A stretch of DNA of 64,000 nucleotides. Origin: Strongylocentrotus droebachiensis (Eukaryota; Echinodermata; Echinoidea; Camarodonta; Strongylocentrotidae). Below, piece after piece: positions 1 through 12,100 of the stretch. Below the pieces are notes generated by a model that was not told where the DNA came from, made no database searches, and saw nothing but the letters and a program-made list of their open reading frames with translations. How positions within the stretch are numbered: position 1 is the first letter of the stretch; each line of letters starts with the position of its first letter. The DNA lies in assembly GCA_035222895.1 (NCBI GenBank), contig JAVYIG010009857.1, positions 1-64,000 on the forward strand, read 5' to 3'. Position numbers and translations under genes: made by a program.

Positions 1-431
1 ATTCCTATGACTAGGCCTATGTATATTTCAGTATCGATCTATCAGCTACTGTCAGACTGTAGACTACTAATATAGATTCTAGTCGCGAGTCTTGAGAAGA
101 ACCCTCAGTCATGTATCATTTCCTTTTTTTTCTTTCCTTTTTTTTTAAATACCTGGTAAAGGAAATGATAAACTGTTCTTTCAGACAAAAAAGATGTGTT
201 AATTTTTAATTTAATTTAAATGGCTGTGGGATAATCCCAGTAAAGTTATTTTTTGTTATTTTTTTTCCAATCCAATCTGGAAAATCTGGAATATATGTAT
301 ACACTGTTTGTACCATCTCAGTGTGCGGGTATAAAGTGATATGTTTGTCTAATAAAGACCTATTCGTCCATAATCAGCTATCAACTGTTCCAATTTCTAT
401 AAAATTATGATCTTTTTTATTTTACACACAG
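1..431. other. DNA upstream of the MTHFR coding exon (5' intron or promoter)
   Basis: No coding potential is seen; the stretch is AT-rich with T-runs. It ends in a pyrimidine-rich run and CAG (AG at 430-431), a plausible splice acceptor, so a non-coding first exon of MTHFR may lie to the left of the window. This is inference; the region could equally be promoter. Confidence 0.45.
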
Positions 432-516
432 ACTCAGTTTGTGACAGTACTTCCAAGTATACGAAAGTGAAAGATCTTGGAGGCATTCTACAGTGCAACA
501 TTTTTTTACGACCAGC

Positions 517-791
517 ATGGCGGTGGTGACGCGGGTAGATCAAAATGGAGTTCCATTGAAGCAGGTGCAGGAGGAATCGGCCCTGGGCCTGCAGAACCTC
601 ATACAGTCACTGCATCAGAACGGAAACCTGACGCCCACGTCCCTCTCTCGCAGCCCCTCCCCCGAGCCTGTCATGCCATTCATGCGACTCTCGGAGAAGA
701 TCGCCAACCGCATCGCCAGTAAGGATCGGTGGTTCTCGCTGGAGTTCTTTCCACCCAGGACAGCTAGTGGTGCTGTTAATCTTGTAGGAAG
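517..791 (+). CDS. MTHFR: MTHFR exon 1
   Basis: Residues 1-91 plus two bases of Arg92. Starts at ATG 517 and ends at AAG|GTACGT. Holds the Ser/Thr-Pro-rich tail and the catalytic [10 protein letters not shown] motif. The transcript exon probably begins at 432, after the acceptor AG at 430-431. Confidence 0.95.
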
Positions 792-3700
792 GTACGTGCA
801 GGCAGTGTTTCGAATTTTAAATTTCTATACCTTTTTGTCTTTGAGTTGACTAGAATTACAGCATTTGGGGTGGGGTGGATAAATAAAGGTTATGGTATTG
901 GAGAATAATACAAGATTTTTTACTGTGATAATGCTATTCATGAACTTTTTTTACTACCCATATCAAGGCGTTTTATTACCCTTGATAGCCAGCCAGACTT
1001 GTATACAGGGGGTGTATACCAGTATACAATATAATTCTGTTTTTTGTTTGTTTGTTTGTGTTTTTTTTTTTTTTGGGGGGGGGGGACGGATGTTCATGAT
1101 ATCATAATGGAATGGGAAAGAAAATTGGATGTACTAGCAAGGTGCCTCTTTATTTTTTATAAGTATTTGTAAATCATAAAATTGTTGCATCATCGATTCC
1201 CTCTGTTATACAGTGCGTCCCAGAAAAACGAAACCGAGAAGTATCGATGTTTTATCATAACTTAATCACAACCATAATTAATGAATGTTACATATATTTG
1301 GAAAGCTTAGAGTCTCCTCTTTTGGTTGATGCTACTCACGTGATGCACATTTCACGCATGAGTGATTGAAAGCAATTTGAAGGAAGGAAACCAAAAAGTA
1401 ATTTGGCGGGCGGTATCTAAATTTCAAAGAAAAATTCATATTTCTAGAAAGTTCATTTTCTGCTCTTTCATATGATACCTCAATCAAGAAAAATGAGCCA
1501 GGAATAACAAAGTTCTGTTTGTTTAAAGTAGCCCTTACATTTTCATAATTTTAACAAACAAATTCATTTTCACTGGGTGCCTGCCGTAGCAAAAAGCAGA
1601 TTTCACAAAAGACTTAACTCCATTTCGTTGACAATCAGCCATGCATGAAGACTCTCGTCTACGGCTGATTGTCAACGAAACGGAGTTAAGTCTTTTGTTA
1701 ATTTCGTTTATTGATACGAAAGGCAGCCAGTGAAAACAAATTCGTTTAATAAAATAATGGAAATGCAAGCACTACTCTAAACAAACAGAACGTTGTCATT
1801 CCTCGCTCATTTTTCCTGATTGAGGTGTCATATGAAAGGGCAGAAACTCAACTTTCTAGAAATGTGAATTTTTCTTCAAAATTCAGATACCGCCCGCCAA
1901 ATGTCTTTTTGGTTTCCTTCCTTCAAATTGCTTTTAATCACTCATGCGTGAAATATGCATTATCTGAGTAGCATTACATGAAAGAAGAGACTCTAAGCTT
2001 TCCAAAAAGAAATATGTATCATTCATTAATTATAGTTGTGATTAAGTTATGATAGAACATCGATATTTCTCGGTTTCGTTTTTTCTGGGACGCACTGTAT
2101 AGTATGAGCAATGACCAATTTTCTGGATGGGTGGAGGATGAAAAAAAGAGGGGGGGGGGGGTGGGAGGAACACAACACATTATATAATAGTCACACGTTG
2201 CATAAGATTAAAGTAATGATTATGGGATGGAAGGGGGTGTAAGTAACTCATGGGCCACAAATACTGCACAAGTAATAAAGTTACAATTACAACTAATTCT
2301 GAAATTCATGATGGGGGGGGGGGGGGCACCTGTTCCAGTGCCCTTGTCCTTTATTTGTGTCCTTGATAATGAGACATGTAGTCGAACTCTTTATCATACT
2401 GTCGAGCAAACAGAAGTAGATGTTAATCGGCCTTGATGGCCGATTATCATTGTCAAGGTGACCTCATTATCAGTTGAGTTGAGGGCAATGTCTTGGAAGT
2501 TGGAGGTAACTAGGAAAAACAAACACTGTGTGCTATGCTTATCTCTTCCAAAGAATAGGTCATTTGGAACTGGGTTATTGTTCTCGAAGCGGAACTCCAC
2601 CCTGATATTAAGTTGGTTTTAATAAAAGCAGAACAAATGGGACAAACATTTTAGTGAAAGTTATCAGATTAAAAATAGGAAATAGAAAAGTGAAGAATTT
2701 TTGAAGTTTTCATCACTGAGACACAAATTGGCAACACTGTAGCATTATCTTGCAAGCTCCTCCAAGTAGCTCTACAACATGAAATTTCATGAACTCCCAT
2801 TTTATTAGTTATTGATGACCAAATAGACATGTTTTATACAGAGGTTGTATAAAAGCATATTTGCAGTACTTATGTTTAAGGGGAATGTATGAATAACACT
2901 TTTCTTATGATAAAATTAACATAAAAAGTTTCTTAAATATACAAGAAAAAAAGATAGAAATACAAAAATTAAAATGACACAAAACATCAACATATAAGAT
3001 TAAACAAGACAAATCCATTAGAAAAAACAGAAAAGGCATTTATGTAAAAATGATCTTAGCTATACAGATTCATTTACAAGATAATTTCTTAAGCTTTCTT
3101 TTGAAAATTGACACTGTTGGGCATATTTGAAGTTCTTGAGGCAATTTGTTCCATAATTTTGGTCCGGCATAAATAAATGTTGTTCTTGAGAAGTCGTAAG
3201 TAAACATTGGAAGATGAAAAGATTTGATTGACTAGTTTCATAATACATGTAAGTCACATTTTTATTACATAAAACAATCATCTGGAAACTTTGGAAATAT
3301 ATTTTTAGAGTAAGAAAACATAAAGATACCAATCTGTTGCTTATGAATATCATAAATTGCTAATATACTATGTTTTTTAAATACCTGCCTTTATAGAGAG
3401 GTGGCCATGAAGGAAGGTTTGACTGTATTTCCTGAATGCCTCTTACACTCTCTTATAATCCACAGATTTGACCGCATGTTCCACGGAGGCCCGCTCTTCT
3501 GCGACATCACCTGGCACTCTGCGGGCAACCCTGGAGGCCGCAAGGAGACCAGCTCCATGGAGATAGCCCGGACGATGCTCAACTACTGTGGCCTTGACAC
3601 CATGCTTCACATGTGCTGCGTCAGTCAGTCGGCAGAGGTCATCACGAGGCATCTAGAGTGGGCCAAGGAGTGTGGCATCCGCAATATCTTGGCCCTGCGT

Positions 3701-4450
3701 GGAGGTATGGAAGTGTACTTCTTTCTTTTTTTTCTTTTTTTTTGGGGGGGGGGGGTCAAAACTGAATAGCATGGAAACGGGAATGAAGAAAAGGCAGAGA
3801 GAGCTGAAACAGAAAGACCCATTTTCTGTGAAGTAATTGTAGTAGTGATGACTTGTCAGTTTTTCCTCATTGGTAGGCATTATTTTGTTCGTTTATTAAT
3901 TTCATTTTCATGCAAAACACAGAAAAAGCTAATAAACATACAAGTATATATACTACATGTACATACTAAGGCAGAGAATGTTCAGTTTATACAATAAGTT
4001 CAAATGAAATGAGAAAACAACAAAGAAAAGCCCATGGTGGCCTTATTAAATGGAAACGCATTATTCAGGCACTTGTCCAGGAAAACTATTTTTCATGGGT
4101 TTCTAAAGCAGTCTTTGTATGCGATGAAACCAAATACTGGGTACATATTTCTCATGTGATTGAGAAAATGGTCATATCATTTTTTGCTCTTTATTTGATG
4201 TCATACCCCAGTCACACTGAAGAGTAATAATAATAAATAATAAAAACGGTGCTTATAAAGCGCTTACCACCACATAGATTGGTCAACATGGCCAATAAAC
4301 AGTCAGGTTTATAGTTAGTCTGCCGTTTTTACTGAGGTATTGGTGGGCGATGATCCTTTAAATACCGTAAATCTCCGTGTATAAGGCGCACCTGTGTATA
4401 AGGCGCACCCCTATTTTGGGGGCAACAAAAAAAAAATAAAATAAAATAAA

Positions 4451-4490
<40 letters not shown>

Positions 4491-7400
4491 GTTTTTTGTT
4501 GTTTTGTTGTTGTTATTGTTTTGTTGCCGAAAAACCACCAAATAATAGTAACAATGTCGTTGTAGAAGAATGTGTGTAAGATCATTAATGTAAATTAAAA
4601 ACAGGTCCAGACTCGTAAGGCTTCATGATACCAAGTGTCCCACACCACCCTCATCACATCAGCTAGCAGAAGCACTGTGTTCTATGCCAAACATCAATAG
4701 TCATGCATGATATGAATAGAATCCTCTAAATTTCTGACAATAGAGTACCTAGGATAGAACCTTGTGGTACACCATTTGTTATAGAAAAAAAAATTGAGGA
4801 ATTATTAAAAAATACATTTTGAGATCTATAGAAAGATTACTTTCAAACCAAGATGACAGACAAATTTGAGTGTTGTTGTAGTTTCCGAGTGGTGAGTCAA
4901 CACACTGATTACTGAGCTGGGAGACATTGCCAGGCATAGCGCCATAAATCGAAATCGGGAAGGGAAAAAAAAAAAAAAAAAAAATCTTTTTTTTTCTGTA
5001 TCTGTGTATAAGACGCATCCCCGATTTTCAATTTTTTTCGGTGCCAAAAAAGTGCGCCTTATACACGGAGATTTACGGTATTATCAAATTATGAACGCTT
5101 ATATTGCCATTTTCTCTTAAAATTCATTTATAATGAGGCAAGTCTTTTCTATACGTTGATAGATGTTCCCGGTCATACAGATGAATGGGAACCTACTCCA
5201 GGAGGGTTTAACTACGCTACTGATCTTGTCAAACATATACGAAAAGTCTTTGGGGATGATTTTGTCATCGCGGTAGCAGGTGAGTTGAAAATGCCAATTT
5301 TTTTCTGCATGAATGTGAAATTTTGGATGGTGCGCGTGTGATGTGATCCCCACCTCGTGTGAGCAGTCTCATAGTGCAAATGCATTCCAGCAACGTTCTG
5401 CAGCTCATCTTCTTGAAATCTATGTTATTGTAGTTACTGCTGCCAATGTTTCTTTGAGGCCACACATTCTCACGGTTTTAATTGGGAATTTTTCACCATT
5501 CATTTATTTACCCAATAACAATAACAGTCACAGAGCGTGGACATCACTTTTAAAACCGACAGGTCTTAGGAATGCCCTGCACAGATGATCCACTTTAAAA
5601 AAAAAGTTAAGGAAAAAGAAATAATCATAAATTCTGAGTCTGAATGATTCCAAGTCTCTGAGTGCAATTTCAGGTAGGACACTGAGTTTCAGCACTTACA
5701 GGATTCAGTAGAGTACATACAGTATTGATTGATAATTTCATCAAGTCCTTCCTCTGGGAACTGACGAAATGCACACAGAACAGGAGAGTGTATATCTTTA
5801 AATTATAATAATAATAATAATAATCTTTTAAAGTCCACTCCAAATTTTATTAAGTTAAACCGAAAATGGAAATTCTTTTTGCCCAATTGATCTTGAGCCC
5901 GGCAGCCATGGAGCAGCACCAGATTGACGTTGCTCTATCCCTTTATTATTGAATGCCAAACAAGGTAGCAGCAACTCCCGTATTTTAACGTCTTTTGGTA
6001 TGACACGGCCGGGGTTCAAACCCACGACCTCCCGGTTGTGAGGCGGACGCTCTACTGACTGAGCCAACACACCGGTCAAATGGATTGGGTAATGGGTATC
6101 TTTGCCTTAGATTCTAAACAAAGTCCTGGAATTTGCTCATGCTGCAATAATAGCTATAAACCGTTAGGTCAGTCAGGAATCCAATGACTTTTACAAGCCG
6201 ATTGTCTGTCTGATTATCAAGATATTTATGATTTGAATTCAAAATTCAAAAAACATTTCCCCAGCAGTTTTTATAACACTACAGTCTATAAGGAAAAATG
6301 AGTATGGTAAAACCGGTCACTCAAAGATTTTTTACTTTTTTGAGGCACTTCTAAAACGATTTGAAGCGCAATTTTTGTAGGGCTTCAATGTTACACCAAA
6401 TCACAGACACTGATAACACGAGGGGCCATGCATCTCAGATTTGTAAATTGGAAACATTGTTAGAGGTTGAGACCAGTTCTGGTCTAGCCTCTTGTCGATG
6501 GCCCTTGCGTTTTTGGAGTCCGTAACTTGTAAATTCTGGCGAGCGCCAGCGAGGGCCTCTTGACAAGTGATCTGAATTATATATTCATGAGACCCGATTT
6601 CCTACTGAATTATGCATGTCTAAACCGCAGCGATTGTGTGTGTGTATGTGTGTGTTTTGGGATTGCCCAACTAGGCTAGTCTGCAAGTACAGACCCTAAT
6701 TTGACACTTAATCAAATATCATTGTGCCTTGAGAGAAGCCTAGCACAGCTACCTACTGGTAGGTACAATGGTACCTACTGGTTGTACCAATATAGGTCAA
6801 GAGCAGCTATAGTACATGGCCTATGGTAGTCTTATAGTGCAGACTCTCTTTTACGACTGACCAGGGTTTGTGCTTGCAGACTACAACTAGGCGGCCAGTC
6901 TCGCTCTCACGGAGGGAATTCGCACAGAGTCGTAGATATTACGTCATAGTAGCTCTCTCTGATTGGATGACTTTCACCGACTTCTCTTGGGTCGGAATAT
7001 TCGCCAAACAATGTAAAGCATAAGAAATTCAGATCACTTGTCAAGAGGCCCTCGCTCGTGCTCGGTTTCTCTGACTCGCTTCGCTCGCCAGGATTTACCA
7101 ACTCCAATAAAGCGAGGGCCATCGACAAGAGGCTAGTTCTGGTCGTGCGTTTGCATTGTGAAAGAAACGTGGAATCAATCAGAAAAGGTTGATCATCAAG
7201 CATATTAGTAATATTGGTGTGTACTGCAAGGTTTTGGAATCATCAAAATGATAAGAAATTTGGCCCAGTCTTGGTAAAGTTACAAGCACTGTACACAGAA
7301 GGATGTAAATGGGACTACGCGACACGTGCCCAATATCTATCCGGTCCGGATAGATATAATAATTTACCAAATATATCAAGTAGTAGGCAGTTTCCCGGCA

Positions 7401-9160
7401 AAATTGGTATCTTCACGTATTAGTCAAAACATATTCTCACATATGATTGGTAATAAGAGCTTCCATTTCATTTCTTGAGAGGGGGTCGTTTCCAAAACTG
7501 GTCTATACCTTTAATCAATGCCTTTAACTGAGGTTTGTCACATTTCTTTGACCTGCAGGCTACCCATCTGGTCACCCCGATGCCGTTAGCTACGAGGATG
7601 ATCTCAAGTGCCTGAAGGAGAAAGTGGATGCAGGAGCAGACTTCATCATCACACAACTCTTCTTTGAAGCCAAGACATTCCTCAAATTTGTCCGAGACTG
7701 TCGGGCGATCGGAATCACCGTGCCCATCATTCCTGGAGTCATGCCAATACAGGTGAGATAGATCAGTCTCTGGATTTCTATTAAAGCCCCACTCAGAGAT
7801 GCCAACCAGTACGATTGTATTTAGTACGATATTAGGAGTGAAATGTGATAATACAATATCACCTCTTAAAAATTTGTTTTTTTTTATTTATTTGTTTTTA
7901 TTTTTATTTTTTTAAACCCATAAAAACAGCTGAATTGCATAGAAACATGTACATGTACAAGTAAACCCCTGCAACCCCAACAATAAATTTGCTTTACAAT
8001 TTTCTCACTAAATTTTAATGAAAGAGCAAACATTTTACTTGACCGTACTAACCAGTAAAACATTTTTCTGAAATTTGACTGGCCCGGGGCTGACGGGCCG
8101 GTGATAGTGTAGAGTTTCCATGAAGATCTGATATTTCTCTCCAAAATCTGATTTTTTTTAATTTTTTTTTTAGGATACTCAGTCTGTTTTTTTTGTGTCA
8201 AGAGGTTGGCATCTCTGCCCACTGCACTACTTATAGGTACTTGCGCCCTCTATATAGCAAACAATGCCTAATCGGTGACCATTGGTTCCCCATGGTCCCC
8301 TTTGTCTTATGTTAATTGAGAGGTGTTTTGAGGTGAGATAACCACCTGTCAATGACCATGCAGGGAGGTCTAATCCCTCCTGGTCAAACTAGTGCAGATA
8401 GGCTTAAAACTAGTGGTAAAATTGCGGTTCAAGGGTTTTGGGTGCAAAATATCCATTCAATATTGTTTAAATATTGCCTTCAGATGTTTTAGATGGCAAT
8501 ACTTGTTTGAAGTGCTTTAACTTGCCCTTTTAACCCTAAAAGAGAAACCTAAGAAAAGAAAGAATCTTTGGGTTTTCTAAATGATGGGATTCATATCTTT
8601 TTCTGAGGTATTGATATTACATGATCCCACTTGTGCCCTTTAACTTAGAAAGTAAAGGTGCCGAATAACATTCTTGTCTCATTGAATCTGAATCTTTGAT
8701 GTCTGACTTCTCTCCATTTGCAGGGTTATAATTCTCTAAGGAGTCTCGTAAAGCTGTCCAAGCTAGACATTCCACAGGCGATCATGGATGTTATCGAACC
8801 TATCAAAGAGAACGATGCGGCAATCAGGAACTACGGTGTCCACCAGGCCGTCACAATGTGCAAAGAATTATTTGAAAGGTGAGAAGTTAGATCAGAGAAG
8901 TCTGCAGGCACTAGGGACTCGAACATTTGCACTGATATAAGACATAGATGAGCATAATATCTGCTTGGTAATGGTTGGAATTTTTCATTCCTCAGCTCAG
9001 CAAAGATGGTACCAGAGGCATTATTTCTCCATATCTTGTAGCTCTTGAACTTGAATCCTGCGCATGACCCCTATTCGGGTGTTTATGTCTCCTCTATCTT
9101 TGTCTCTCTTACCATCTGTCTATCTCTGTCTGTTCATGTATGTCTGTCTGTCTCTATTTC

Positions 9161-9191
<31 letters not shown>

Positions 9192-12100
9192 CCCTCCCTC
9201 CCTCCCTCCCTCCTTTCTCCCTCCCTCCCTACCTTTATTTCTTTCATTTCAACAAATATATCACAATCTATCACAAAGCCAATCAGTCCTGATCAAGAAA
9301 AAATGAATATAATACATGCAACATTCATTGTTGCCTAAAACCAGCTTAATTAATTTGAGTAGGGTCGTTCTTAATGTGCTCTTAACCCACCTTGTAGCAT
9401 GATCTGTGATTTGAGTTAAAGCTACACTTCTTTGTTTTTGGTTCAGTGGGGAGGTGTTTGGAATCCATATCTACACTCTCAACCGAGAAGTAGCAACCAT
9501 TGAGATCCTGTCCGCTCTGGGATTATGGTGCGGCGAGCCCAAGAGACCGCTCCCCTGGAAGACCACCGCCAACCTCAAGCGAAAGCAGGAGGATGTCCGT
9601 CCAATCTTCTGGGCCTCCAGGCCCAAGAGCTACGTCTACCGGACGCAGGAGTGGGATGAGTTCCCCAACGGCCGCTGGGGCGATTCCTCGTCCCCTGCCT
9701 TCGGTGAGCTGAAGGACTACCATCTCTTCTATCTGGCTAGTAAGTCCAACCAGAAACAGTTACAGACCATGTGGGGTGAGGAGATAACCTGCGTGGAAGA
9801 TGTCAGCGAGATCTTCACCTGCTACCTGTCGGGAGAACCCAACAGATATGGCAACAAAGTAAGTTGATTAAAGGCAGTCTGTACTAGTTTCGCTCAGAGA
9901 GATTAGACCACCCAGGGTGGTCACTGACAGGTGGCAATCTCATCAACTCAGCTCTTAATTAACATAAGAAATAGAGCATCATTGGGGACCAATGGTCACC
10001 GATTAGCCATTGTTTCTATATAGAGGGAGCTACAAGTAACTACAAGTAGTACAGTGGGGCTTTAAACTTGATTTCTGACTGATGATTAGGACAGAGGAAA
10101 GTGTAGCTAAGACATTCTACAGGATTTTGGAATCCTCGGCCAAAAGAAGCATTGACCTCTGACATGTCATATGCCAAGATTTAAATTAAGGACAGCCTAG
10201 TCATGGACCAAAAGGATATACTGCTTAGTTTAAATGCAGAAAGGTGGTTTTATACTTGTATCTTGAGTGATCTAAGAATTCACTATTTCAAATGTTTAGA
10301 ATTGTCGTTTGGGTCTTATTGACAACAAGATGGCTAACTTCTTACAATAAATCATTACTCATCAGACTTGGTTAATGTGGTGCACAACTTTTTGAACAAC
10401 TTTACACAGCTTTACACAACAAATTTACAGTCAATGCACTTGGAGAGCAAAATAACTATTCTGTTTTATTTACTAATGTAAAGCACTTTGAGCATGTTTA
10501 TGTATTAAAGGCGCTATATAAATATCAATATGTATGTATATATGTATGTACTACTTTTTGTACCATTTTAGTAAAACAAGTAGCACACTTCTTTGATAGC
10601 ACACTTCTTTGACCATCCAACTAATAATAGAACTTGTGGCCATCGATACAAGATCGTTAAGAAGAATGTCTACTTGAAGCTTAGACATGGATCATTTTCA
10701 CAGAGATGTATCAATGAATGGAACACCCTCTCCTCTGTAGTTGTGGAGAGCACGTCACTAAACAGCTTTAAATCCAATTTGTTGAAATTTTGGTCGTCAA
10801 GAAAAGATCAATTTGACCCAGAAGAGTCCTTCGCTTGTCCATGTTCGTCAATTGCTGTATAGCGCCACTAAACATGTGTCAAAATATGGATTCTTCATCC
10901 GAATGTCAACGAGAGGCAAATAAGTTTTTAACTTTAAATGCCTACTTCCAAGGTATATTAAATCAAAACTGTTTATTAACCCAGTGTATCATTCTACTAT
11001 ACACGCAGGTCACACGCTTCCCGTGGAACGATGATGAGGTGTCCTCCGAGACGATGCGGGTGTCCTCCCAGTTGGTGTCCATGAACAAGCGCGGCGTCCT
11101 CACCATCAACTCCCAACCCAACGTTAACGGCGAACCGTCCTCCGACCCGGTGGTAGGATGGGGGGCACCTAACGGTTATGTCTACCAAAAGGTAACATAA
11201 GCCTGTTGACTGAGGCTCTTTTTAACTGGCCTGACAGGTACTGTGTTGTTTCGGTGGTGTTTGGTAAAGTAGCAGTACGGTAGGACTACGGTATACTTAT
11301 ATGCTACTCATCATTGTATGCTCTGCCTCTTGTCAGTTAACCTTGTCATATTGCCATACATTTTTCGTTTACCATCACATACTTTTGCGACAGTTGCCCC
11401 ATGGCCGTTTCCTATTCTAACTAAAGTCCTCACTTCATTCCAGGACCAAACAGTTTACCTAACCTTAAGCCTTACCTTACACAAACCTAACTCTAACCTA
11501 ACCTCAAACCCTGACTTAAACCTAATTCAGAACCTAAACCTTACTCTAACGCTTAACCTTACTTTAAACCTAATTGAGAGCCTAACACTAAACCATAACA
11601 TACACCTAATTAAGACCCTGAACCTAACACTTGACTTAAATTTTAGATAATCAAGACCCTAACTGTTATGCCCAATTAACTTCAAACCTAATTGAGACCC
11701 TAACCCCAACCCTAAACCTATCATATTACACAATGACAACCCTAACCCTAACAATGACCCTTTGCAGAAATTAATCCTGTAGCAAAAGTCACCAAAGAAA
11801 GTGTCCAATTTTCCTTTTTATTTGCCATATTATCAAACCATTTCTACCTCCTGTGTTTCTTCATTTCACAGTAAAAGGGGTGGTTGCTAATTTTTGCAAG
11901 TAATGCAAAAAGTTAATCAGGAAGTTCGAATCTTTATTTCGCCTTCTTAAATCAGTAGGTATTGATTAAATTGCCTGGAAAAGTATTCTTAGTTGCTTAC
12001 TAACAAGCATTTATGCTTTCTTAGCAGTCGGGTAAAATAACCACCACTACTACTACTACATCCTTTCTCTTTCAGATCTCTTAGTCAGTCTTACTTCCCC

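Noticed and set aside
493..516. GTG-started extension of MTHFR
   Set aside because: Nuclear animal genes start at ATG; ATG 517 has a good context and follows an in-frame stop at 442-444.
5990..6078. Possible tRNA gene on the minus strand
   Set aside because: A and B boxes are present but the cloverleaf does not close and a SINE body with (ATT)n tail follows.
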